A stretch of 64,000 nucleotides of DNA from Archegozetes longisetosus (Eukaryota > Arthropoda > Arachnida > Sarcoptiformes > Trhypochthoniidae): assembly GCA_018873245.2 (NCBI GenBank), contig JAEMBT020000004.1, forward strand, positions 4,512,573 to 4,576,572, read 5' to 3'. The notes below the pieces were generated by a model that saw only the letters and a program-made list of their open reading frames with translations, did not search any database and was not told where the DNA came from. The position numbers and the translations under genes were made by a program. Numbering within the stretch: position 1 is the stretch's first letter; the number at the start of each line of letters is the position of its first letter. Below, piece after piece: positions 11,756-22,759 of this stretch.

Positions 11756-12502
11756 TCAAATGGATTCGTATCTGCGGATTTCACGGCCTAACATACATGC
11801 GGTTACAGTTATTATAACCTGAACTATACTAACTAAGATTGCAACACCTCCAAGGCCTAGAATCCTGCCATTCAGTCTCTTCTCTATTGCTTCCACACAT
11901 CCGATAGTATTACTGACCAAATCATCTGTACAATTGGCTTTACTAACGTGACCACAGCAAGAAAATGGATAACTCGTTTGATTTTTCAATTGTTCATTTT
12001 GGCTCCAATCACTATAGTTGTTAGCTCCACAGCACTTCAATGTGTTTTGCAAAGTGTCGATAGCCGGCGATCGATTTTGTTTCTGATCCTGGCTCCACTC
12101 ATATTCTGTAATTGCTTTATTGATGCTTCTGTCAGCGTCGCTCTTTAATTGACTTCTGAAATTCAAGGCCAGTACAATACCGATGATTTCAGTTATCAAT
12201 AAGAGAATAGTTACAATACAATAAGAATACAACATGCAGGAATCATTCATAGCTACTGCACAATTGCCAAACAACGAGATGAATAGTATTATTGCTCCGA
12301 CCACTATGAATATCATAACTGTAGAATTCGGTACCTCTTTGATAACCATATCCATTCCATCGCCAATTATTAGCTTGTAGTTTGTTTTGAGCAAAGCTCC
12401 GATTACTACTAAAACCAAACCACAGAGAAACCAAAGTGCATTGCAAACTAAGAAAATATATCTTAGCTTAGATTTACCAGAACTTGAATGCATTTCTATC
12501 AA
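11756..12502 (-). CDS. tetraspanin, single exon, 248 aa
   Basis: A four-transmembrane tetraspanin: TM1 at about residues 14-38 (IFLVCNALWFLCGLVLVVIG), TM2 about 62-84, TM3 about 92-114 and TM4 near the end (about 217-238). The large extracellular loop between TM3 and TM4 contains the diagnostic CCG (LKCCGANNYSDW), a second cysteine pair (FSCCG), and single cysteines KANC and IGCV, which would form the usual disulphides. A short basic cytoplasmic tail (GREIRRYESI) ends the protein. Tetraspanins organise membrane microdomains with integrins and other partners. Length is typical. The first ATG is used; a second Met four codons on is equally possible. No intron is needed, which is unusual for the family and suggests intron loss or retroposition. 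Confidence 0.93.
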   Translation of the reverse strand: MIEMHSSSGKSKLRYIFLVCNALWFLCGLVLVVIGALLKTNYKLIIGDGMDMVIKEVPNSTVMIFIVVGAIILFISLFGNCAVAMNDSCMLYSYCIVTILLLITEIIGIVLALNFRSQLKSDADRSINKAITEYEWSQDQKQNRSPAIDTLQNTLKCCGANNYSDWSQNEQLKNQTSYPFSCCGHVSKANCTDDLVSNTIGCVEAIEKRLNGRILGLGGVAILVSIVQVIITVTACMLGREIRRYESI

Positions 12503-12539
12503 TATAATCGCTTCCTTTCAGAACTTTAACTTGATTCAA

Positions 12540-14805
12540 ATCAAAATTTAATAGAACAAAGTTTGGAGTTTTCTTCAGATATAGTTTCGTATACCAAAAA
12601 TTAGTAAAATCAAATGACTAATTGCAATAACTGTGATATACAGTGAATGCGTGTAAAAATATAAAGGATATGCATATGGTTGAAGTCATTTAATTTCCTT
12701 TTGTCGAGGAAAGCAAGCATGAATAATAAGAGACATTTCCAATTGAAAACTATTATCATCAATAAAAAATCTATTATTCATTCATTATACACGGATTTAG
12801 TTCTAAAAATAGCAAAACTACGACATTAGCTTCAATATCTCATTAAATAAGCTGACAGTAAAAGTTCAACAAAAATTACCAATTTTTAACTTGAAAGCTT
12901 ATCAAAACGCTTGTGTTTACTTATCTTAAATAATTTAATGAGTGAACTAAAGAGAAAAATGAGAACATCCCCTATGGCTCAAACAGAATAAAGGTTAAAT
13001 ACTTAATCACGAGGCAATTCAAGTAAAAAATTCGTTTCAGAATTGCTACTCAAAAATCTAATTTATTGATCAACGGTTAATATGACTTGAATTATTTTTC
13101 AAGACTTTATCGTTTCTGCAATCAATTAGGATTTTCAATGAATCTTTTGACAGAAGAATGGCCTCTAAGTTAACAATTTGAGCATTATTTGAAAGACCCT
13201 ATTAGAAAAGTAAAATTCATGTTAAGAGCTCGTGATTAATAAATGAGTAAATGTAAATGACAATGTAAATTAATTAGTGATATCCATTAATTCACATAAC
13301 TCCTTAAACCAATCACGCTACTTATGTTTTATATCTTTAAAAATTTCAAATCGATACTCTTTCAAAAACTTATATATGTTGATTTTTATTCGAATAAGCA
13401 TATTCTCGGTAAGAATATCGTAAGCAAAGACTAGAATTTTCGGTAATCACCGATTTCTTAAATCTTCGAGAAACACAAAAATCTATCCCAATGTAATATA
13501 AAGGATTCTAAATATGAAGTTTTACTGCATCTCATTCGCTGATTTTAGTTACAAGAACTCAATATTTCGGTGGTAATTAATATTTTCACTAAAACACCAA
13601 AATACTAAATTTTGAAAAAAAATTGTAGCGCTTTTGCACATAAAACTGATGATCCCCCCAAAAAATGAAGAATAGGAGAAAAATTCAAAATCAAGATTAA
13701 TTCTGTATGAAATCAAAATGTTTGAGGGCAAATTATAAAATATCTATATTTCTAAAATTTTTCCCAAAAGGTTATTTGTAATTCTTACTAAATTTCAACC
13801 CATCTTGGTTAACGATTCTAAGCATTTTTGGTACCGATAACCGACCGATTCGCCCAATCTTGATCACCAAAAATTCTCAGCTCTAGTCTTAAATTTTAAA
13901 TGGTAGTCTTACTTATTGCTGTAATATTGAGATTAAATACTATCCTAAACTTAAATATTTCCAAAGAATATGTAATCTTAACAATTAACTATGATATTCA
14001 GTTCACGCTTACATTGAACCTCTTTAATGATAATATAAAATTATTACGCTATTCATGATTTTGTTTTACAAGTTGAAAATCAGTTTCCAATATGAATTGA
14101 AGTTTTTCGACTCTTGTTATTATCTGAAACAAAGTTTTGAAAATATTGAAATTCTCGAAACCGGAATTGTGAAATTTTACACAACTACTGTCTTCAATTT
14201 GAAAGCGAATGCTTGTTGAAGATTATCCTTAAATAATAAATGTTACTTCATTGACCTTATAATTAACCAATTATTTTTGTTTTTCAAAACAAGTAACAAA
14301 AAGTTGTCTCAAGTTTTGATTAACATAAAGATGAAATGTCAAGTTTCACGTGTTTATATGTTCAATCTAATAAGTAGGTTTTGTAGTTGAATAAGTGGAG
14401 AAAACAAGTTTAGAAGTTGTAATTATTGCAAAAGGCTTCGCAAATGAACATTGAGCTATCTAAATATAGCTTATTAGTGATTGCAACAAGAAAATTTTTT
14501 TAATCAGGGTCTTTCTCGTAATTAAAATTATTATCTTTCATATAAAAGTACTTCACCAAGTTTTGTAAAAGCAAAAGACAACATGCCAAGAGCATCACAG
14601 GTCAATATTAATTTTTATTCATTCACTATCATTTACCTTCAGACTAGTTTTTACTTTAAAATTAATTGGTTGTCTTCCAATTAAAATCGAGTAAAAATTC
14701 AGAATCACGAAGTAAATGTTTATGTGAAAGACAATTTTAATCGTTCATCAGTCTGAGCAGTAGTCGCAAACTGAATTGACGTTAAAACTTCTATCATAAG
14801 TGGAT
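12540..14805. other. intergenic DNA, no supported gene
   Basis: About 2.3 kb upstream of the tetraspanin start. Only short chance frames are present (for example 13549-13731, minus). No RNA gene or clear repeat was recognised. Confidence 0.5.
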
Positions 14806-14809
14806 CATT

Positions 14810-15120
14810 TTATTCACTCTGAGCTGGAGCTGCATTAATTGAGGCTGGAGATTCAGCTAATACTTCTAGTTACTATTAATATAGGAAAAATCAAAATCAT
14901 TTTCTAGTACATCACTCATTTCAAATTTACTTACAATCCCATGAATGATTTCTTAATTTTTCTAATATTTTGAAGAGACCTTGAGATTGAGGTTTGAATA
15001 ATTTTTCAATTCGACTAGAATCTAGTGCGAAATCTCAGGCAAAGTTAAGCTGGAATTGTAAAGATTATGACCGTTTTGCCGAATCCCATTTAGCCAAATT
15101 TCATAAACAAGTGATCCCAT
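14810..15120 (-). pseudogene. short protein-coding fragment, unrecognised, probably broken
   Basis: On the minus strand an ATG at 15120 opens a coding-like frame (SLVYEIWLNGIRQNGHNLYN, then SLTLPEIS). About 15 codons further the reading continues one frame over with ALDSSRIEKLFKPQSQGLFK and ILEKLRNHSWD. This ends at a strong donor (GATT|GTAAGT, exon end 14935) that joins in phase to an exon from 14856 (ESPASINAAPAQSE, stop at 14812-14810). The two frames need either a cryptic intron (acceptor GAG near 15030) or a one-base shift. Composition looks like real protein, but I recognise no family. It may be the 3' part of a longer gene, since upstream text up to about 15215 also reads partly coding. 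Confidence 0.35.
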
Positions 15121-15702
15121 CTATAAGCCTTTCCGTATAGAGAAACATGAATATTGCTTATAAAAATCTTGCAGCAGCGCCAAAACCTAAATATGAGGCA
15201 AAGTGAACCCTACTAAACATTTCCGAAACACCAAAAAATTCAAGCGTTTACAAAATAAAATCTTAAAACTTACTTAACGTTTAAGTTTAAGCAGTGATTA
15301 ATTAACTTAAGAATACTATAAGCAATAGAAATGATTCAATTTAAGCCAGATATTTATATTATTCTATTGAAATATTGAATACTGAACCAACTAAGCTTGA
15401 TTTCTGGCTACGGCAATGTTCTATAGTTCAGTTAATGTGTTGCAATGACGAACATGCTAAGAGCGCTGGTACTTTATATCGCCCGGCTGTCTGCCTGTAT
15501 ATGAGTTGGACGAACTTATAAATTCAGCAAAATGGGAATTCAGTGAAATTGCAATCGGCGATAAAGCGATGAAGCGATAAACTGAAATTATTTCAAGACT
15601 TAAGAATACCCTTGAGCCAAGCTGATTCTCATCATTAACTAGAAGTTATATCATATGCTTCGAATGATACTAACTGTAAAGATAAAATTTACGTGTTTAA
15701 AC

Positions 15703-16140
15703 ATGGTGAGAAAACAAAGCTCGAAACCAGTTATTAGCATAGTTTTCATACTTGTGATTTTCAGTTTAATCTATCAAACTTGTGCTTATAGTAAAAGATA
15801 TAAAATGAAAATATTAATGAAATTGGCATCTGAGCATAGATTGAAGATTAAAGAAGAAGGTGAATGTAATCTGCCAAAAGCAGAGTTAGTTTACATTAAT
15901 GATTCGAGCAAATTCTATACTCCTCGTGCGACAATTCTTCATCGATGCAGTGATTTGCATGGGTGTTGTGCTCATACAACGGAAACATGTCAACCAAAGC
16001 ACACTGAAGAAGTTGACAGATATTTTTTTGTGATTGATCTGGAACATAAAAATAGCTTATGTCGAAATCGAAATCTTATCAAAAAGTTAACTTTCGTGAA
16101 CCACACATCGTGTGAATGCAAAAAAGTGAATTCACATTAA
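15703..16140 (+). CDS. Pvf-like: secreted PDGF/VEGF-like growth factor, single exon, about 145 aa
   Basis: The ATG at 15703 is followed by a basic n-region and a hydrophobic core (VISIVFILVIFSLIYQTCA), a good signal peptide. The frame also has an ATG 16 codons upstream, which would bury the signal. The mature part holds a PDGF/VEGF cystine-knot pattern in order: C-N-L-P-K-A-E-L-V, then FYTPRATILHRC, then GCC, then a single Cys before QPKH, and a terminal CEC after FVNHTS, matching the family's Hxx-C-x-C end. Two N-glycosylation sites are likely (NDS, NHT). Family members are dimeric ligands of receptor tyrosine kinases of the PVR/VEGFR type, guiding hemocytes and epithelia in arthropods. The absence of introns is notable. 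The cysteine count should be compared with known Pvfs. Confidence 0.85.
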   Translation: MVRKQSSKPVISIVFILVIFSLIYQTCAYSKRYKMKILMKLASEHRLKIKEEGECNLPKAELVYINDSSKFYTPRATILHRCSDLHGCCAHTTETCQPKHTEEVDRYFFVIDLEHKNSLCRNRNLIKKLTFVNHTSCECKKVNSH

Positions 16141-17140
16141 TTAAATAGTAAATTAAACCTTATAAAATTGTAAAAGTTTAATGTTGTAAATAATTTTATT
16201 CAAAATTTATAAAAGTATACGAATTGGTTTGCAATATAAAATTTTTAAGATTTTATTCTAATTATATTTAACTTTGGCATCTTCAACTTTGATAGCATTA
16301 AAATAACTTCGATTAAGTAACTCACTCAAAGCAATTCTCAGAAAATTTTCTTTCTTCATAAAATTAAACTTAATCGAACTATTTAAGAATTGAATTATGG
16401 AATAAATAGAAACTTTTAAAAGTTAAATAAAAGTATGAACTGAATATTGAAAAGCTCAATTATTGAAAGTTTTTGGTGTAAAGTATAGTATGATTTCAGT
16501 TTTATGTTCATATTTCAGTACAACATAATCGTGTTCCAAAACTAATACAATAAAACTTGTCTAACTTTCACGTGCACAAGATTATTAAAAACCAATAGCA
16601 AAATCCCATAAACGTGTTTCGATTGCTATCCATTTTGAAAACCATTTAAATATTTGCGAAGGTTAGATAAATATCACTGTGATCATTTACCATTATTAAG
16701 CGATTCCATTCATATGAAGTGTTCAAAATTTAAATTTAATGTCATACTTGCCATTGATCAGCACTATATTATCTAAATTTGACTTTCGGTTCAAATCAAT
16801 TTTTGATATAACTTAATCAATCGATAGCATTAGTAGTTATTGCAGACGATCTATTCAACTACACCTTAATCCGTTCACTACGAACAGGTCAGTGAAGCCA
16901 AAACGCTCAATATAAGCAGGGATTCACTGTAACTGTACATTTCAGCATGAGATTTATGAGACTTGTATTTGGTTTAGCGTTCTCTATAAATTGATTTGGG
17001 CGTATTTTTATACAATTTGTTCAATTCTATATTATCAGTTTGATATGATTTATATAATCCTAATGCGATGGAAAGTTATATCAAAAAAAGAGTTGTATTG
17101 ACTTCTCAGATTTGAGTACACATAGTGTTTTCAAAATAGA
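16141..17140. other. intergenic DNA, nothing firm
   Basis: About 1 kb between the growth factor and the convergent syntaxin-like gene. A short ATG frame with a signal-like sequence (MRFMRLVFGLAFS) at about 16946 is closed after 15 codons and has no downstream exon I can join. No polyadenylation site is obvious immediately after the growth-factor stop. Confidence 0.4.
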
Positions 17141-17147
17141 AAGCGCT

Positions 17148-17870
17148 TTAACTCTTGAAACTTCTTACTAAAGTGATACCACCAACAATCACAACTCCAA
17201 GGGTTAACAACCCAATAGTTGACCATAATACATTCTGATTTGGTAATAACTTCTTCCTATTTATTTTAGATTCATCGCTTATCAAAGGAGATAACGAAAT
17301 GATGATATCATCAATTTCTGAATCTTTGCCACCGTCGACACTAACAAATGAATAATTGAAGTATTAGCTAAATTATTTCTATAAAGCATATGATCAACTA
17401 AACTAATTAGTTTCGACTTACGAGTCATGTACAGCGTTATCAATTATCTTTCTTTGTACTGAACTGAACTCCGAGAGAGCTGATAGAAAATCACTGAGAA
17501 GTGAGCGATGGACTTTCTGCAAAAGCATGAAGTTTAAAGCTTAAGTTAGACTCATATCAACAGATTCAAAGCTTTATATTTTCCGATTGTAATTTGTGCA
17601 CATTTACCATTTCATGAAAATCTGATCCGCAAGAAAATTCTTTAAATGAGTTCGAAACCTCCTTAGCATATTTTGTGGTCTCTTTCTGTAGTTCAAACAC
17701 TTTTCGAGGAATTCCCGGACTATTATTTTCCTTTGCTTTCTTTAAGAGTCGTTTCATTTCTGAAACTAAATATCAAGCGAATAATAGTTTCAAATTAATT
17801 TATAAAAATAATACTTACTATTGGATTGCATGGATTGCAGTTTATGTTTCAAGCCATCGAGGTCCTCCAT
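17148..17870 (-). CDS. syntaxin-like tail-anchored protein lacking the SNARE motif
   Basis: Four exons on the minus strand join in phase: 17870-17819, 17765-17608, 17516-17422 and 17340-17148, giving about 165 aa. The start MEDLDGLKHKLQSMQSN is followed by a helical region (MKRLLKKAKENNSPGIPRKV, then LQKETTKYAKEVSNSFKEF). Exon 3 reads HRSLLSDFLSALSEFSSVQR, like helix Hc of endosomal Qa-SNAREs (syntaxin 7/12, Avalanche), where a dF..aL..Fq.vQr pattern is typical. The C-terminus is one hydrophobic anchor (LWSTIGLLTLGVVIVGGITL) with a short basic end. In normal syntaxins a 60-residue SNARE helix sits directly before the anchor. Here only about 35 polar residues without heptads are present, and the 80-bp intron before them has no room for a missing exon. 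It may be a regulatory or dominant-negative relative. Family assignment is moderate. Confidence 0.62.
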
Positions 17871-17879
17871 TGTTATAAG

Positions 17880-18630
17880 ATTATATTTTAGTCTTAGTCT
17901 ATTGTATAGTACTCTTAGCAAACTTTATGAAAGTTGCTTTAAATAACACGATCACTTCGAATATGAAATTTGGAAATGAAACTAAACTAAAGTTTGTCTG
18001 GCAAAGAGCCCATCAATCGGTTAACACGTAATTTAGTATAACTACAGATAACACAAACATAGCATGTTGCGATAACAATCGATATTGTAATGTTTCTATT
18101 ATAGCATTTTAAAGGGATGATTCAATTGAGTCAAAATTTACTAACAGCGCAACAATCAGTGGCTTATCTCCTTGTTTTCGTGCCTTAACAATATGGTAAC
18201 CATAATAGACATATCGATCAAGTTAGGCATAAATTAGCCTCTCAAGATGTAATCATCACAATAATATAAACTTTGACTATAATGAAAAGCATTAAATTTA
18301 TTTGTAATAATAAATGAATGGAATGTACAATAAAATCGAGCGCATACTTATAGATTAGGGTTTGGGGAATCGCTTATTCAAAGGACAAAATTTCGATAAA
18401 ATTCGATTTTCATTCAAATTATTGAGTATTAAATTAAATTGATCTTAAAATAAAAGTAAAATGTTAAAATTAAATCATTGATCAAATTTAAACTAGAGAT
18501 ATAATGCGTGAACAGCAGTTCAGGAAAACAATTAGGAATATTGAACCATAAGCAAATCAAGGATATTGTTCAGGTTCATTTTATTTTAATAATATGGCTA
18601 ATTGTAGGTTCAAAGCAATTGATTATCGAA
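17880..18630. other. intergenic DNA, nothing recognised
   Basis: Promoter side of the syntaxin-like gene and 3' side of the PHF7-like gene. No coding frame, RNA gene or repeat was recognised. Confidence 0.5.
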
Positions 18631-18636
18631 CAAAAG

Positions 18637-19625
18637 TCAATTCTCTTTAAGAACTTTTTGCCTCTTATTCGACAAAGACAAAATGGGCTGACAAACAGAA
18701 CAAAACCATTCATCAGAGCCAACATCGAGATTAGCGCACTTTATATGTATGGCATTAGCACCACATCCATCACAAGCCAATAGTTCCCATTCATAGTCTC
18801 CGTTATAATCGCGACCTTTTTTGGTGAGACACTTGTCAGCGCCACAAGAATAACTTTTTTGATAGAGTTCTTGAAAAGTGTTGCCTTTTTCCCAACTGGC
18901 GTCGCGCGACGGCACATGAATACCATACGTCTTCATCTCTTCAACGAACTCCTTTCTATCATTACATTTTGGACATTTAAAGTGGTGCTTGCCCGCGTGA
19001 TATGCCTGTTTCTGAAGACATTCTCTGTGGAACCATTGACCACAACATGGGCTCCAAAGAGTTCGAGGGGTCGGTCGTCTGATCACTGATTCGCGACATA
19101 TGGCACACAAGTCATCACTTTTTTGGGCGTTGATTCGTGCTGTTCTTTGGTTAGGTCGATGCTCACAACAATACGAGGGAAATGTCTTCAGATTGTCGTG
19201 AAAGTTATGAAATGAATTGTTTATTAGACCACAAGTCAAGTGAAATTTGATATTACATTCATTGAGAGCACAGCCAATAACTGCTCCTCTTTTGCGACAA
19301 TAACTGCACGACAAGTGACCACCTCTTCGGACTTCTTTCTTGATGTCTTCCACCAGAAATCCTTTGAATCCTTGATCGAGTGAACCGTTTTGTTGAAGAC
19401 CGGGAGCGAAAAGAATGCAATAATAATGAGCACTAATGCCTTCCAGTGACATCATTTTTCCCAAATAGTACTTATTCTTTGTGTTGGTTTTGCAAAACAC
19501 ACAATTCGGTCCTTAAGTGATAAACAAATGAATGAGTAATTATAATAATAATAATTAAATCTATACGTACTTTGCTTCTCGATCGCCGATTCGTTTCGAC
19601 TTCTTTTTAGGTGTTTCTCACTCAT
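18637..19625 (-). CDS. PHF7-like: PHF7/G2E3-type extended-PHD, RING and PHD finger protein
   Basis: Two exons, 19625-19571 and 19511-18637, join in phase (309 aa) across a 59-bp intron that splits the first zinc ligand region (NCVFC). An extended PHD module covers about residues 22-135 (CVFC ... CSYC ... GCALNECNIKFHLTCG ... CCEH). It is followed by a RING-like finger (CAICRES ... SPCCGQWFHREC ... CPKC) and a PHD-like finger (CGADKCL ... LLACDGCG ... CANL ... WFCSVC). This order is that of PHF7 and the N-terminus of G2E3; there is no HECT domain, favouring PHF7. PHF7 proteins bind histone H3 tails, have histone ubiquitin-ligase activity in mammals, and act in the male germline of flies and mice. 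Upstream lies a palindromic E2F-like site. Confidence in the family is high; orthology is inferred. Confidence 0.9.
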
Positions 19626-19790
19626 TGCTTAAACATTAACAAAACTATTAAAACTTGTCCACTATTTATATTTAACCAAATTCAACTCAAGTCATTCAAC
19701 AGTCCTAATTGATTTAATGTAAGATCAAATTGTTTTTAAGTAGTTATTCAATAAGTTATGTAAAACTTAAATGCATCGATTGTGCGCTCA

Positions 19791-19800
19791 TTGGCGCCAA
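19791..19800. promoter_or_regulatory. perfect palindrome TTGGCGCCAA, E2F-like site
   Basis: A perfect 10-bp palindrome with a GCGC centre, unusual in this AT-rich DNA, about 166 bp upstream of the PHF7-like start codon. It resembles the E2F/DP consensus core. Related GGCG-containing words occur further upstream (about 20148-20157 TTTTTGGCGG; about 20192 TTGGCG). Binding is inferred only. Confidence 0.4.
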
Positions 19801-20021
19801 AGTTGTGTTCAACAAATGTGTTGATTCAAAGTTGAACAATGTGTTAATAAAGAAGAGGCAAAAGACAGATGCACTTTGAAGTAGCTAAATGTTTAGCTAT
19901 AGGGTGCAAGTTACCCAATATGAAAGAGCAGCTGTATCAATAAGTACTTATAGTAAGAAACGCTAGATCGGGACGCCTTCGATGCCTCTATTTTGTTCGC
20001 GAACTTTAAAACAAGCGCACA

Positions 20022-20075
20022 ACTCCGCCCGACACTCGTTTTCCTACGACTCCACCCAACGCTCGTTTTCTTCCA
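20022..20075. repeat. 27-bp tandem duplication, two copies
   Basis: ACTCCGCCCGACACTCGTTT... (20022-20048) is followed directly by ACTCCACCCAACGCTCGTTT... (20049-20075), roughly three-quarters identical. It lies in a locally GC-richer stretch about 400 bp upstream of the PHF7-like gene. It may hold repeated factor sites. Confidence 0.5.
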
Positions 20076-20401
20076 GTTTTAATCCTATGACTAGCTCTCG
20101 GTCTAATCGTACTCCAACTTATCATTTGACGCGTACAGTGAATCTTTTTTGGCGGTAAACTCTTCTCACCAATCATTTAATAGAGTGAATGATTGGCGAA
20201 TAAAACAAATGTTCAAAATAAAAGTTTGGCATTGAACTTTAAGAATTTGAAGTTTTGATAGGCTCTTATTCATTTATTGACACAATAAAATGCTATTACA
20301 CTTGATTTAATTGAAGCAAAAACTAATAAAATAGGTTATAATAGGTTAAAGTTAAATAAAAGTTAATTAACTCAATAGGTAAGTGTAAGACTTACAAAAC
20401 T

Positions 20402-22697
20402 TCAATATTTTCTTACACTTTGTGAACGTTTAAAGGCTTCAATTGAAGCCTTAAATGCAACTTTTCTTTGTCTTAAGAAGATCGAACCATGGATAACAAC
20501 TAAGATAATCAGACATGTTATCGAGCAAACAAGAGAAGCATAAATCAAGCTAATTGGATGTCGTTCGATATAGTTGGCTATCACCAATGGAACGATTACA
20601 CTTCCAAGAGTTCCACTCATGTTAAGTACTCCGCAAATCATTGAATTCATATTAAGTGTATTTTCCATTAGAGCATAAAGTGAAGCAACAATATTTGAAA
20701 GACCGACACCTAATTAACAAAAACTCTATTAGTTTTACACTTTTTAAAGTAATAGTTAACTATCTTTAAAGTAATAATTAACCATCAGTTTATTACCTAA
20801 TAAACAAACCCCGACCCAGAGCATCACGAGAGATGTGTTGCAATAGACTAATAATAATATAAGTGATACCAAAATAATGGTCATATTCATGTATAACATT
20901 GTTAGGTGTTTTAGTTTGAGTGCTATTAAAATACTTAATGCCTTTCCTATAATGTTTGCTAAATTGAATATAGATGTAAGAAAAGCTCCCTGAGATTTAG
21001 ACAGATGTAGATCTATGTTGGATGAAAATGAGGCTAAATAGGTGACCACCACTTCCTCGAAGAAGAATAAGTAGAACATTGAACACAAGAATATTATCCA
21101 AATTGTATAAAACTTTGACGACTCCGCTTTTGTTTCTTTCTCATCTCTCGTTGTCTCAATTACCGGTTCATCAGTTGTTGAAACAGACAAAATGGTTGCC
21201 TGTGATGAAATCGATGTCATGTTTGCTGATCTTATGTTCCTTATACTGAAGATATATTGGGCGAATATCATAATACCGCCCATTATTAGCATTATTCCAT
21301 TAACCATATATGGTATAAAAATATATGATTTGTGTAGAGAGTCATCAATCGTAGAATCGGTAGTATTAGATAACAACGGAACTACAATAGTATCCGTTAT
21401 ATTGGCAATCGATGGGTTAGTCGTCATTTGATTAGCCGTCGTGACCGTCGCTGTATCGTCAGCTTCAGGCGCCAGAAACGGTTCCACTAGTATAGGGCCC
21501 ATTATATATCCAAGTCCTCTAAAGAATTGCAAAGCCTGCATATAAGGAGCACATCCTTCTGTCCATATTTCAAGGATCCAAGCTTCGCATGCATTTATTG
21601 CAGCGCCTGATGTCAGGCCTATTATGAAGTGCAATACGAGGAATATGTAATAGTTCGTTATATAGGTGACGAACGAAACGATTACTCCAATTATTACGAG
21701 AATGAATGCCAGACCGATTTGTTTTGGTATTAATTTGAAGAGTAAGCCGCCTTTAGTGGAAAGAGAGAATAACTTGGATAAGCTTTGAAATGCTAGAACT
21801 AAACCATATTTTTACTGTTTATATTTAAGAATTATTTACTAATTATGAGCAACGGCTCACTTCCCTTTCGCTTAATTGAAAGATTGAGCTTGAGTTTCAC
21901 TCTGATCTTGGGCCGACAATTCGACATTCAATGTTTACCGATGAGCTTCAGCTTTAAGCTTATTCTTACTTAAGTTTTATTTCAATTAGACTCTTGTTTA
22001 CTTACAATTTATACTTAAAGCAAGTGATTAAAGTGTTTGATTAAATATATATCATCGATGATATTTGCCTATAAAAATCATACGATCAAATTAAACTTGA
22101 ATCTGAGTGAATGATTACATAACATGTATGAAACCTTAATTATACTTCTTCAACTTGAATAGAGTTTCGGTACTAACTTATATTTTTCACACATACAATT
22201 CAAACACGATTTATTTGAACTCACTCTTCTACTTTCAACTCATTCAAGCTGATGGATAGGGATTTTGTGCCATATCTCTAGAATCATTTCAGTGAAATCT
22301 TACAGAATTCATCAAGCATTTTACCAGAAACAAGAGATTATCATAGCTCAAACTCAGTGTATTCGATAGAGTATGAAAATCAAAAATCTTTATAGAATCT
22401 TTAATTGTTAAGATTTAACAAAAGTAAGACTTACTGGAAACCGCCCCGACGCAAACTCCAGAACTTGTCATAGCGAATACAAATGACATGTGTTGTTGAG
22501 AGACATTTAGACTGTACTTTAGGTCTATTATAGTTGGGCCGAAAATGCCGAACCGGATCGCCTAATCAATTACGATTGGATTAAGTCATATTGATTGGTT
22601 ACTAAAAGCTAATGAACTATTGTCTTACCAGCTGAAGGAAAAGAAAATAGATGACGGCGGTCGTGACCAGTTTCTCTTTCAAACCTACCATGATCAT
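20402..22697 (-). CDS. MFSD4-like: MFS transporter of the MFSD4/NaGLT1 type, four exons, 499 aa
   Basis: Exons 22697-22629, 22561-22435, 21792-20797 and 20709-20402 join in phase to exactly 1500 nt with stop. The protein has about twelve hydrophobic helices, including VTTAVIYFLFLQL (TM1), GIFGPTIIDL, MSFVFAMTSSGVCVGAV and TKGGLLFKLIPKQIGLAFIL. GLGYIMGPILVEPFLAPE resembles the conserved segment of sodium-dependent glucose transporter 1/MFSD4 proteins. An acidic/Thr-rich central loop separates the halves, and the C-terminal half begins WIIFLCSMFYLFFFEE. The likely role is a plasma-membrane sugar or related small-solute carrier; the substrate cannot be read from sequence. The start is the ATG at 22697, with another Met two codons on. 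All splice sites are canonical GT-AG. Length matches the family (about 500 aa). Confidence 0.88.
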
Positions 22698-22759
22698 CGA
22701 TATGTGACCAAAATTTTCTCGTATGCATACCACGTAAAAGTAAACTATTAATTAAGAAC

